DNA from: a virus
Length of the DNA stretch: 32,698 nucleotides
IMG/VR virus record: IMGVR_UViG_3300006919_000217
Span: 1-32,698 of that record
Strand: one strand, 5' to 3'
Shown: piece after piece, positions 1 through 9,000 of the stretch
Numbering within the stretch: position 1 is the first letter of the stretch
Layout of the letters: every line of letters begins with the position of its first letter
Position numbers and translations under genes: made by a program
The notes under the pieces: generated by a model
Database searches by the model: none
The model's input: only the letters and a program-made list of their open reading frames with translations
Told to the model about the DNA's origin: nothing

Positions 1-73
1 CCCAGCCGAAGACCAACTGCTGGTCCTCGTCGATCTTCACGATGTTGGATTCTGCGAGGTGGTCTGTCGTCAT
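1..73 (-). CDS. Prohead protease-like protein, N-terminus only (runs off the left edge)
   Basis: An ATG at 73 opens a frame that stays open to the window edge. It encodes about 24 residues beginning MTTDHLAESNIVKIDEDQQL and then VFGW. A GGAG Shine-Dalgarno lies about 9 bases upstream. The pattern 'hVKhDExxxLVFGW' is the typical opening of phage XkdF-like or HK97-type prohead proteases, which cleave scaffold and head proteins during capsid maturation. Position agrees: in many tailed phages the protease follows terminase, portal and MuF. Here about 15 kb of effector modules separate it from MuF. Only the first residues are visible, so the catalytic residues cannot be checked and the call rests on the opening motif and gene order. 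Confidence 0.55.
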   Translation of the reverse strand, partial: MTTDHLAESNIVKIDEDQQLVFGW

Positions 74-90
74 TGGTGAGGCTCCGATGT

Positions 91-100
91 GCAAGTGTGC
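91..100. promoter_or_regulatory. Intergenic GCAAGTGTGC element (copy 1)
   Basis: This 10-base element sits in the 58-base gap ahead of the protease-like gene. The same sequence recurs in the gaps before the portal (16784-16793), before the gene starting at 21639 (21686-21695, reversed) and in the large noncoding region (24081-24090). Recurrence in gaps of an otherwise gene-packed genome suggests a protein-binding operator or stoperator. No binding protein is identified. Confidence 0.4.
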
Positions 101-131
101 CAGACGGCAGAGCCGATGTCACGACATGAAC

Positions 132-437
132 TCAGGTCTTGAAGAGACCGTCGAGCACTTCCTCGGCTTGCTCAGGTGTGAGCGACACCCAATCATCGGA
201 GCCAGGGCCACCACCGGAGACGATCTTGTAGATGTACTCGTCGTCCCGCATCCACTTCTCTTCGTCCCAGGCCCAGTTCTCGGCCTTCATGGGGACGCCG
301 TCTTCCCAAGTGATGCGGGTGACGCCCTCGACCGGGCCGGGGTACTTCTCCATCCAGCCGTAGAAGGTCAGGCCGCTCTGCTTCTTCTGAAGAATGTCAT
401 ACGCCCATTGGTGGATGTAGAGCTTCTTGTCGCTCAT
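132..437 (-). CDS. Small acidic protein of unknown function downstream of the RelA/SpoT-like gene
   Basis: This frame encodes 101 residues. Its ATG overlaps the stop of the RelA/SpoT-like gene by four bases (ATGA). The ribosome-binding site AAGGGAGCG lies inside the end of that upstream gene, so the two are probably translationally coupled. The protein is rich in Trp, Asp and Glu (for example WAWDEEKWMRDDEYIYKIV) and ends in a helix-like segment, LTPEQAEEVLDGLF. It has no tag motif, no DxDxDG loop, no signal peptide and no membrane segment. I do not recognise the family. Its place directly after a putative toxin domain would suit a protective or chaperone partner, but nothing in the sequence shows that. 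Confidence 0.75.
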   Translation of the reverse strand: MSDKKLYIHQWAYDILQKKQSGLTFYGWMEKYPGPVEGVTRITWEDGVPMKAENWAWDEEKWMRDDEYIYKIVSGGGPGSDDWVSLTPEQAEEVLDGLFKT

Positions 438-452
438 GCTGCTCGCTCCCTT
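434..452 (-). promoter_or_regulatory. C-terminal-tail ribosome-binding site with ATGA overlap (copy 5)
   Basis: The last codons of the RelA/SpoT-like gene (tail SRERAA) read AAGGGAGCG, a Shine-Dalgarno match, followed 7 bases later by ATGA, which is both stop and next start. The same arrangement closes four other effector genes. Confidence 0.65.
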
Positions 453-1492
453 GATGTGCCATCATACACTCTACCGTCACCATCGCCGTCAACAGGAGCA
501 TTGCCCACCAGCGGCGGCTTGTAATCGAGTGCTCGGGCCTGCGCAGCCGGGGACATGGCGTCCCAGATGTGCTCGGGGTGAAAGTAGCCCTCGGGGGCGG
601 GGTGGGCCTTCTCGGTGATCCCGACCTCTGACAAGTACGCAGGAGGCCAGCCACTTGGTGGTTCACCCCGGTTGTAGTTCGCCCACGGCTCGGACATGCG
701 AGCGTACAGCTCCTTCTTCAAGGGGCTTGAGTCCGACAGGTTGCGGTACTCCTCGAAGGCTGCGTGGTTCTGCGTCTCCTTGATGAAGAAAGACTGCTCA
801 GTGTGGAATTGGATCTCAACATGGGCACCTGCGTTCCCAGAGGGTCCGATCCGCTCTACGTTCGGTGGGGTCCACACCGAGTTGAGGCCTGAGTAGTCAT
901 CAACCTTGCCCCAGTAGTCCTCCAGCGTTTCGCCAGGAGAGAGTGTCCACCCAGCATCTACCAGCGACCGAACTGCGCTCTCGACACCGGAGGCGTAATT
1001 GTCATCGCTGAACATGAAGGTGTAGCGGAGAGCGTCCTTGATCTTGGCCTGGGACTCCTCAGCGGTCAGGCCACGGTTGTGCATCCGATCCCGAATCTTG
1101 CGAGTCATCGAGCCTGCGCCCTTGACAGCGAAGTCCAGCCCCGACATCTCCCCACCAGCCTCGCTTGCGAAGCTCACCATCTGAGCTGTGATTTCGGGAG
1201 CGTGCTCGATTGCTTGACCTCGGAGTTGCCCTGCCAGGACCTTCAGAACACGTTCCCTCGCAGGGTCAGCAAACGGCTTGTCAGGGTTCCATCCCTCCGG
1301 CTCCTTCTTCCGCTCGTACTGAGACCCGACCTGAGCAGCCTCTCTCACTGGCACGCCGTTGATGGTGACAGCTCGGTCAGCGGAGGTGAAGCGCCCGATC
1401 TCGTCGTGGTACGGGTTCTCTTTGCTGATCCCGCCGTAGTGCTTCTCCAGGCGCTGCCAAAGGGCGTAGTGCTTGGACTCCCAATAATCCAC
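434..1492 (-). CDS. RelA/SpoT-like nucleotide pyrophosphotransferase-type effector
   Basis: This frame encodes 352 residues. The N-terminus carries a variant head tag, KENPYHDEIGRFTS (about residues 24-37), related to the opening of the 2100-residue protein. Residues about 115-250 resemble the RelA/SpoT synthetase fold: a basic helix SMTRKIRDR (128-136), KDALRYTF (152-159) in place of the usual D-x-x-x-R-[VI] metal and substrate segment, DDYSGLN (198-204) corresponding to the G-loop Y-x-S/G-L, and EIQFHT (226-231) corresponding to the hallmark E-[VI]-Q-[IL]-R-T, with H243 downstream. Family members transfer pyrophosphate from ATP to GDP/GTP or adenine nucleotides; toxic small synthetases of this type occur as polymorphic toxins and phage effectors. 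The protein ends in the acidic loop DGDGDGRVYDGT and tail SRERAA, like its neighbours. No hydrolase domain is present. The fold assignment is by motif only, and activity is inferred. Confidence 0.7.
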   Translation of the reverse strand: MDYWESKHYALWQRLEKHYGGISKENPYHDEIGRFTSADRAVTINGVPVREAAQVGSQYERKKEPEGWNPDKPFADPARERVLKVLAGQLRGQAIEHAPEITAQMVSFASEAGGEMSGLDFAVKGAGSMTRKIRDRMHNRGLTAEESQAKIKDALRYTFMFSDDNYASGVESAVRSLVDAGWTLSPGETLEDYWGKVDDYSGLNSVWTPPNVERIGPSGNAGAHVEIQFHTEQSFFIKETQNHAAFEEYRNLSDSSPLKKELYARMSEPWANYNRGEPPSGWPPAYLSEVGITEKAHPAPEGYFHPEHIWDAMSPAAQARALDYKPPLVGNAPVDGDGDGRVYDGTSRERAA

Positions 1493-1495
1493 GGC

Positions 1496-1705
1496 TCAAT
1501 CCCCAGACTTGCTCTTTGGCATACTTGCACGCTCAGCAGGGGGATTCCAGTAGCCTCTTGCCAGCAAGCTCTGCCAGGGGAACGGGCCAGTAGTCTCATT
1601 GGTGCGCTCGTTGAAGAGCATCACTTCGAGATGAGGGTCGGTCGGGTCAGCGTCTTCCTCGGCCAGGGCGAACTCGTGCTTGCCTCGCTGTGCAACTCTG
1701 ATCAT
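1496..1705 (-). CDS. Small unknown protein between two effector genes
   Basis: This frame encodes 69 residues. Its ATG overlaps the stop of the DUF3626-like gene (ATGA, 1702-1705), and AAGGAGCG from that gene's tail is its ribosome-binding site. The sequence is acidic in the middle (AEEDADPTDPHLEVMLFNER) and basic at the end. It has no tag, no acidic loop, no signal peptide and no membrane helix. The next gene starts 3 bases after its stop. Family unknown. Like the 101-residue gene at 132-437, it is a small untagged gene inside the effector cluster. Confidence 0.65.
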   Translation of the reverse strand: MIRVAQRGKHEFALAEEDADPTDPHLEVMLFNERTNETTGPFPWQSLLARGYWNPPAERASMPKSKSGD

Positions 1706-1720
1706 CCTCGTCGCTCCTTG
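1702..1720 (-). promoter_or_regulatory. C-terminal-tail ribosome-binding site with ATGA overlap (copy 4)
   Basis: The end of the DUF3626-like gene (tail TDKERRG) contains AAGGAGCG followed by ATGA. The stop of this gene is also the start region of the 69-residue gene. Confidence 0.65.
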
Positions 1721-3012
1721 TCTGTGCCCTCGAAGATCCAGCCGTCACCGTCGGCATCGAAGCCGACAACAACCCTCGACTCGTAGCCAGTACTTTCGTG
1801 GACTTTGATTGTGGAAGGGATGCCCCGCTCAGCCAAGCGCTCGATCATGTAGTTGAACTGCCCAGCGTCATGCGGCTCATATTCCACGTCGAACCCGACC
1901 TCTCTCACATCGGCCAGCGAAAGCTCACCGTGGAACTGCAATTCGACATAGGGTACTTCACCTCGCCAGCGGCTGTGATCCCCGGTCCAGAATGGGCGAA
2001 TAGCACGGTTGTCCATCGCTGCCACCACTCGTTCAGGGCTAGCCGACCCAGCGAGAAGGTCGCTCATTCGGACCCCGTGTAGGTCGTCATTGAGGGAATC
2101 ACCAAACGTGACTGTCGTTCGGTCAGCGATCTGGTCCTTGAACCGGAGTGTGATGTCACCGTATTGGCTGACTTTCTCGGACCAGTGCTCTGCGCCTTCG
2201 AGGTAGCCGTATTTCGGGCGCTCGAAGTCATTGATGTCTCTGGGCACCCCCTGGAGCAACTCGACATCTTCTCGGCGGGCGGGGTCGAAGAAACCCCTGG
2301 ACTCGCCCACTATGTGTTGGTTGAGGATCTCCCCCTCGGCACCCCACCTACCAGCGACAATAGATTCCAGCGCTTCCTCGTCGAGACGCATCGCCAGTGT
2401 GCCGGGTTCGATCGACCGCTTGAGGTTGCTGACCGCGTCGGCCAAGTGGGCAGCGTTGGCTTCTTCTGAATTGCGCCCCATGCTGTCCCGCTCCCAGACA
2501 TTGAGGTTCCGCTCGATGTCGATCAGTGTCTGGGCAGTAGACAGCGGGATGACCTTCCCGATTGAGTCGATGCTAACTCGGCCAAGCATCTCACTAGCCA
2601 TCATGACGTTCTGTGCCCGTCGTTCAGGCTCAGCGACATAGTCGAGATACCGACCTGCGCTGCGCTCCAACTGCTCAGCGTCAGGCTCCTCGGCCCAGAT
2701 TGCTACGTTCCCCAACGGGGTGTCTTCACTGGCCCAGTACACCCGGCCGTCGACCGACTCTTTGCGAGTGAAGGTCACCCCGTTCACTGTGAGCGCAGCC
2801 GGGCTGCCATCAGCGTCGTGAATTGTGGAAGCCCTGGCCCAGTTCCCATGAGTCTTCTGGTCGTGTCCTCCGCCTTCGTGCTTGGCCAGGTCACCCCAAG
2901 CCCACCAGGGTTCGGCATCGTCGGGTGCCATCTCAGGCGGGACGTACACGTCCTCGAAGGTCAGCCCCTTCTTCTGCTGTGCCAGGAAAGCCTCATAGCT
3001 CATGCTGGTCAT
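1702..3012 (-). CDS. Tagged effector with a DUF3626-like domain
   Basis: This frame encodes 436 residues. Its start overlaps the stop of the 2100-residue gene (ATGA). Residues 1-43 are an acidic, Trp-rich leader (EPWWAWGDLAK), followed by the tag KHEGGGHDQKTHGNWA (44-59). The C-terminal half has RPKYGYL (265-271), YGDITLRFKD (284-293), RTTVTFGDS (298-306) and a VELQFHGELSL strand (356-366). This pattern matches my recollection of DUF3626 proteins (R-P-x-Y-G-x-L, T-[FY]-x-x-G-D-S and E-x-Q-x-H-G blocks), which are common in actinobacteria and have no established biochemical role. The acidic loop DADGDGWIFEGT and tail DKERRG close the protein. The middle (90-250) is helical and unrecognised. 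The family call is moderately sure and the function is unknown. Confidence 0.7.
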   Translation of the reverse strand: MTSMSYEAFLAQQKKGLTFEDVYVPPEMAPDDAEPWWAWGDLAKHEGGGHDQKTHGNWARASTIHDADGSPAALTVNGVTFTRKESVDGRVYWASEDTPLGNVAIWAEEPDAEQLERSAGRYLDYVAEPERRAQNVMMASEMLGRVSIDSIGKVIPLSTAQTLIDIERNLNVWERDSMGRNSEEANAAHLADAVSNLKRSIEPGTLAMRLDEEALESIVAGRWGAEGEILNQHIVGESRGFFDPARREDVELLQGVPRDINDFERPKYGYLEGAEHWSEKVSQYGDITLRFKDQIADRTTVTFGDSLNDDLHGVRMSDLLAGSASPERVVAAMDNRAIRPFWTGDHSRWRGEVPYVELQFHGELSLADVREVGFDVEYEPHDAGQFNYMIERLAERGIPSTIKVHESTGYESRVVVGFDADGDGWIFEGTDKERRG

Positions 3013-3027
3013 GCGGGGCGCTCCTTG
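3009..3027 (-). promoter_or_regulatory. C-terminal-tail ribosome-binding site with ATGA overlap (copy 3)
   Basis: The end of the 2100-residue gene (tail TDKERPA) reads AAGGAGCGCCCCGCATGA. The Shine-Dalgarno-like AAGGAGCG therefore sits just upstream of the next gene's ATG. Confidence 0.65.
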
Positions 3028-6000
3028 TCGGTGTTGTCGAAGACCGTACCGTCACCGTCACCGTCACGGGGCTTGAGTACTGCGCTGAGGTCGAACTCAT
3101 CGAGGGTATCGTTGACGAGCTTGGCCCCAGGGATCGTGGCACCGGTCATCTCGTAGGAGAAGTGCTCAGCGATCAACTCAGCGGGAGCGTGGATGTGCCA
3201 GTCGTCGGCCCGGTTGAAGTTCTGGTAGAGGTACCACGTTGTCGGGCCTTCGGGGTCCAGCTCCCTGAAGTTCTGCTGGAACCAGTCATTGGCGAGACGG
3301 TTGCGCACCGAGCGCCAGGAGTCCGGCCCCTTCCACTGCGACGTGCGCTCGTGGATCTTGTCGTCGATGTAGTGGCCTGCTTCATGCAAGATGAGCCGCC
3401 TCAGGCTCGCCCTGGTCTCGCTGACCTGCTGGCTCCAACTGCCCCAACGATCAAACTGTTCGGGGAGCTGGCTGTAGGTGTATTCACTCACTGGAAGGGC
3501 AAGCGGGTGAAGAGTGATCGTGTCAGACCCCCACGTGTAGGACGCCCCGTAGATTGGAGGGCCGTCTGGTGGGTTCCCGCCGACTACCACACGGGCAGGC
3601 CGAAGCTCTGGACTGATCTCGTTGAGGGCATCGGTGATGATCTTGCGAGTACGCTCGGTGTCGTCGAAGACCCAATCGCTGTCCTCGACGATGTCCCGCA
3701 CCCAGTTGCCGTCAGCGTCGAACTCCTGGCCGAATTGGATGATGCCCCCACCAGGGAGCTTTCGGAAGCCCTCAGGCCGGTCGATGCCGAATGCGGTGCG
3801 GACATTGGTGTCGAGGCTGATGCGGATGTCTTCTTCGATCCAGCCGTCCCGGTCACCCCGCTTCTTCAAGCGCTTGCCAGGAAGCTCACCCGCCCCTTGG
3901 GTGAACTGCCGGATGCCCGTGGGCTTGGCAGCTCGACCGTTGGCCCAGTTGCCGTGCGACGACTGATCGTCAGTGCCACCGTGTGCTTCACCGCCAGAGT
4001 GCTTCTTCACTTCGTCGGGAGCCTTGGTGATAGACCCCTCAAACCCCTCCAGCCACCAAAGGGGAACAGCCAGGCTTCCCGACTTCGAGACAGCCCGACC
4101 CATGTCTCCCTCTGCCTCGTTCTCCAGCACCCGGCCGTCGCCGTCACCGTCCACCGGCACCAAGGGGACCCCACCCATCAACCGATTCCGCCGAGGAATC
4201 TTCGGGTAGTGAGTCTGGACGACCTGGACACGGACTGTCCCGTCGGGGTCAGTCTCCCGGCCAACCACCTCGAACCGACCAGCGATGACGTACTCGGTCG
4301 GACCATAGTCAGAGACGAGCGAGTACCCACTTTCCGCAGTGGGGTCGTCCATCCAGCCAGACGACGACCCTTCAGCGTTGTAGTAAGCACCCCTCGCTCC
4401 TGGCTGAAGCTCGATGACAACCGAGGGGTTGTCGGTCGAACTCCGCATGAGAAACTCACGGGTCAGGCCACGGTGCTGAGTGTACGAGCCGAGCGGTGTG
4501 ACGTAGGAATCTCCCGGCTGAAGGCTGAGCACTTTGGACGACGGGTCGACATCGAGTAGCACCCGGCGCACCACCGCATCGCTCGGGCTGTTCTGTTCTG
4601 CGGCGGCAAAGGCCTGGATCGCTCGGCCATACGCATCAGCGACAGCTTCATCAACGAAGCCCCTGTCCTCAGCGTCAACATGGCTCAACTTGCGGGTGAC
4701 GATGGCCCCGTACTCGTCAGACACCGGCTCGATCTTGTCCGTGTAGGTCTTCGGCATTTCAAGTCCGAGAAGAGAGGCTGACGCTGCTCGCTGAAGAATT
4801 GACCCTGTGTAGGTCCACCAGCCTGAGCCGTAGTCAGTGAACCCACGCTCAAAGTCATCCTGCGCTGAGTCGAGGTTGACGTAGTAGTCGGTCTCGTCAT
4901 AGCTCTCTCTGTAGAGCGGCAGATCACCGTGCCCCATGAGAAGCAGCTTGCCGTCTCCGTAGACCTGGAACCCAGGGCTTAGGAGGAACCGCCCACCTGA
5001 CCCAGCAAGGTCGTGGTCTGCTGTGGTGGTGCCATAGCGACTGGCCCAGTTCCCATGAGTCTTCTGGTCATGTCCCCCGCCCTCGTGCTTGGTCAACTCA
5101 GGAGGCAGCATCTCGCCCAGCGCCCAAGCCCACGGCTCGATGACGTCGAGGCTGGCCTTGGCCATACGCTCACCAACCTGGCCGTCGAGCACCTTGCCAT
5201 CACCGTCGCCGTCCACCGGCTCCCATGAACTCGTCACGGGGTTGAAGGTCTCGGTCTGGCGCAGGGTCACTTCCCACTGGCCAAGGCCCATGAGACTGTC
5301 GTAAGCGTTCCGATGGACTCCTGGCTTTGCAGAGACGAACTCACGGTGAACCACCTCGAAGCGGCCACCAGTGACCCACTGGTAGGCCTCTTGCATCGGA
5401 GGCTCTCGCCTTGAGATTGTCTCACGACGAGCGAAATTGGGGACCACCTTCGCCCCTGGCTCAACTCGAATAAGCACATCAGGGTAGGTGGTGTGGCCAC
5501 CTGAACCAGGGCCACTGCCACCCAGATACTGGCTCGGCACCGACTTGTTAGGTGCGAACGACCCCAGCGGGAGAGCCACGGTGCTGCCGACCTCCGCCGT
5601 CAGCACAGAAGACTTCGGTGGAATGTTGGACAGCCCTCGGTACAACGACCCAGGGTATTCGGCCTTACCGTAGTGAAGGTCACGCAGGGCCTTGTACGCA
5701 GTGCCGACGAGCGCACGCTCTCTTCGATTGGCACCCATCGCCCACGCCTTCTTGTCACCGTCGATCAAGGCCGCCGTGGCTTCGGGTCCGATAAGGTCCT
5801 CCCCCGCCACTGCACCAGCAGGGACTGCCAAGCCCATAAGGCTGGCCGACATACGACGAAGCTTGGCGTTGCCGGTGTAGTCACCCGTGGCCCACTCTTC
5901 GTAGAAGTCTCCGAACACGGGCGAACCGTAAAGCTCGTGCTGGGCTGGTGGGGTCTGGCGCTCGACATCGTACATCTTCGACCCTTGGCCAAGCCCGACG

Positions 6001-9000
6001 AGGAACGGGTCACTGTCGCCGTATTGGACCTCCAGCAGCTCGATAGGAACCTCGGCGTCGAAGACGATGTCTTGGATTTTGGTGCTCCCCAGCGACTTGA
6101 CCGTAGAAGGAACTCGGGTAGGGCTGATCCCCGGCAACGTGCGCTGGCCATTGGCCCAGTTGCCGTGCGACGACTGATCGTCAGTGCCGCCGTGTGCTTC
6201 ACCGCCAGAGTGCTTAGAAAGAATGCCCTTCAGAGCAGCAGTGTCGAAGGCGTCACGAACCTGACGGGTGTCCTTGGCCCACTCGATCGGCTCGTTGTCC
6301 ATCCACCAGTTCGCCACCTGAACAACGGTCATCTTGGACCAGTCAGGGCGAGTGCCCTTCTCAAAGAGAGACTGCTGGCCGATATACATCTCTCGATCAG
6401 TGCCCTCGTAAATGATGCCATCACGGTCCCGGTCGATCGGCTTTGTGGGCTTCACCCCTCGCCAACTGCCGTAGTCCTTGAGGTACTGGTGGAATGATTC
6501 CTGCATGTCAGCGCCCAAGTCATGCCGAATCCGTGCCGACAGAGCTGCTGGTGACGAAGGCCGATAAGCGGGGTCCCAGTTGATCAGCTTCTCCGTAGTG
6601 CGGTCGAAGTTCCTCTGGGGAAAGTCCAGCGTCATTGCGCTTGCGATGTCACCATTCTGGACACGGTACTTCCAGCCACGGACCAGCTCAACGGTCGAGT
6701 AGTTCGGGTCAGCAAAGTCGTACCCTTGGCGCATCCATGTGTAGCCGCCGTTCATCCCGTACTTGCTAGAGGTAGCCGAGACCTCGATGCGGCCATAGCC
6801 AGCCCTGGCAAGCTGGTCCTCCCAGTGCCGTACCAGGGTTGAGCCGATGCCCTGCTGTTGAGCACTCTTGTTCAGTGTGAAGCTCGCCATGTAGGCATAC
6901 GGGTCAGCGTCGGTGTAGTGCAAGGCTCGCCGGAAATCCCCAACCACCTTGCCGTCGATCTCGACGACACCCCTGACAGTGATGTCGCCACCTGTCTCAC
7001 GCACAGAGTCGACAACCGCCTCAACCTGCTTACCACCATCAACCAGGATGCTGGCCTCGAATATCTCCTTGCCGTGGCGATCCAGCCTTGAACTGCTGTA
7101 GCCCTCGGCAACATCGCTCGCTGTGAGCACCGGGTCGGTAGCGGTGATCAAGTCCCCGGCCTTGGTGGGGTACATCTTCCGCTTGTAGCTCTGACGATGC
7201 ACAGCCTCCTCGCTCTGGAGTCGGCCTTCCGACATGACGATCGTTTCACCACGACGGGCCTTCTCGGCCAGTGCGTTGAGTTGACCGCCCGCTTCTACAT
7301 CGTCAAGCCACCGAACAGCTTCATCGCTCCCGCCCAGCGCCTCGTGTAGATCTCTGCGGTTGACCTGACGCCTTGTCTCTTGGCGAACCAGTGTCCCCAG
7401 CGGCCCGTCAGGTAGGGGGTCGAAACTCAGGGAGCGTTCGGAATGCTCACCCTGGATAGCAGCAGCGAACTCCTCAGCAGTATTGAAGCCCTCCAGGGCG
7501 ATGGCCTTGTCAAGAGCGACTGAGACACCGATCTGCTGGCTAGGCAAGCCGAGGCGGTCCACATAGCTATTGATGACTGAGTTCGTGTGATCGACACGCA
7601 TCTGGTTCATCATCTTTGCGACGTGATCCCAGTTGGTCAGAGAGTCGGTGTAGCTCTTCCCCTCGGCAATAGCACTGCCAATGACCTTGGCCTCAACAAG
7701 AGAACGGACCTCGGCAGTGGTCCATGCGCCGTAAGCGCTCTCCCGCATAGCGTCACCCCACAGGGTGTCAAACTGGCCTGAAGCCACAGAGGCGGCGTAG
7801 AACGTGTCCGATGTCGAAGCACCAGTGAAGTTGCTTTCGGTAGCGAAGAGCCGCTGCTGCGACCCCTCGTAGAGCCGTGCCTGCATCGTCTCCGGCCCCA
7901 GGCCAGGCAGGTCAGTCGTTGGAGCATAATCGGGGAACATCTGCTGCTGAGCGTCCAGGGGCGAGATAACAATGTCGTTGTAAAGAACACTGCCAATGGA
8001 CTCTGCGCTGTCGGGGTATCGTGCATAGGACCAAGGAGAGCGGTCGCTCAAGTTGGCATGAATCACCTGGCCAGGTTCAAGGCCCTCAAGGCGTGCCCTC
8101 ACCGTCTCTGGCACCTCAGCACCTTGCAGCGACTGGAGGAACTCAGTCCCAGTGACGCCCTCTCCAGCAACGTCAACCTGAACCATCTTTCCGGCTACGT
8201 CGAACAGCTGCCCAGGCTGAACGTACTGGTCCATTGGCCCTGGGACCGGCTGGACAATGGCGTAATCATTGCGGCCACCAGCCAAGGCCTCGTCTCGGAA
8301 GGCGCTGAAGTACTCGACAGGGTCTTCACCTTCGGGAACCTGGGAGTATTGAAGATTAATGAACGGCCTGAAGCTGTGCGGGTGAATAGCAACCAAGGCC
8401 CAGTCACCCGAAGTCACGGTCAGCTCTCCATCAACGAACCGGTCAGGGTTCACCGGCCGTCGATAGCGCATCATGACCTCAGAGGCAGTTTCAATATCAA
8501 GCTCCCCAACGACGACCTTCCATTCTCGGCCGAACTCGTCGAAGTAGCTGCCCCCAGTAGGGATGCTGGTCTTGCTGCCCCGTGCCCAGTTACCGTGGCT
8601 CGACTGATCATCAGTGCCACCGTGGGCGTTGCCGCCTGAATGCTTCGAGATTGTGCGGGAGAGAAGGAACTCGACCAGAGCACGGATCTGGTCGTCGGTC
8701 TTGAGGTCGGTCGCCTTGGTGTAAACCACTGGACTTTGACTTGCAGACTTGCTCACTTGATAAGTGCCAGTACCGTCATCTCGCCACTCGGAGAACGTGC
8801 CCAGGTCGAAGAAGGCGATCTGGTTGGTCTGAGCGCTGATTGCTGCGGCCAGACTGGCGTCCTGCACAACGACCGAGACATCGAGGTAGACCGTGCCCCC
8901 GTCGACCCAGGTCCCGAGGTGAGCGTTGGGCTGAGCGAGCAGGTCGGCGTGGCGCTTCATGTAGCGCTTGACGATCTGAACTCCCTCCTCGGTCCAGTCC

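Noticed and set aside
1079-1786. Plus-strand frame opposite the RelA/SpoT-like gene
   Set aside because: Mirror frame of coding DNA; no motif, wrong strand for the operon.
2823-4559. Long plus-strand open frame of 578 codons
   Set aside because: It is antisense to the giant effector gene, has no family motif or ribosome-binding site, and long mirror frames are expected in high-GC coding DNA.
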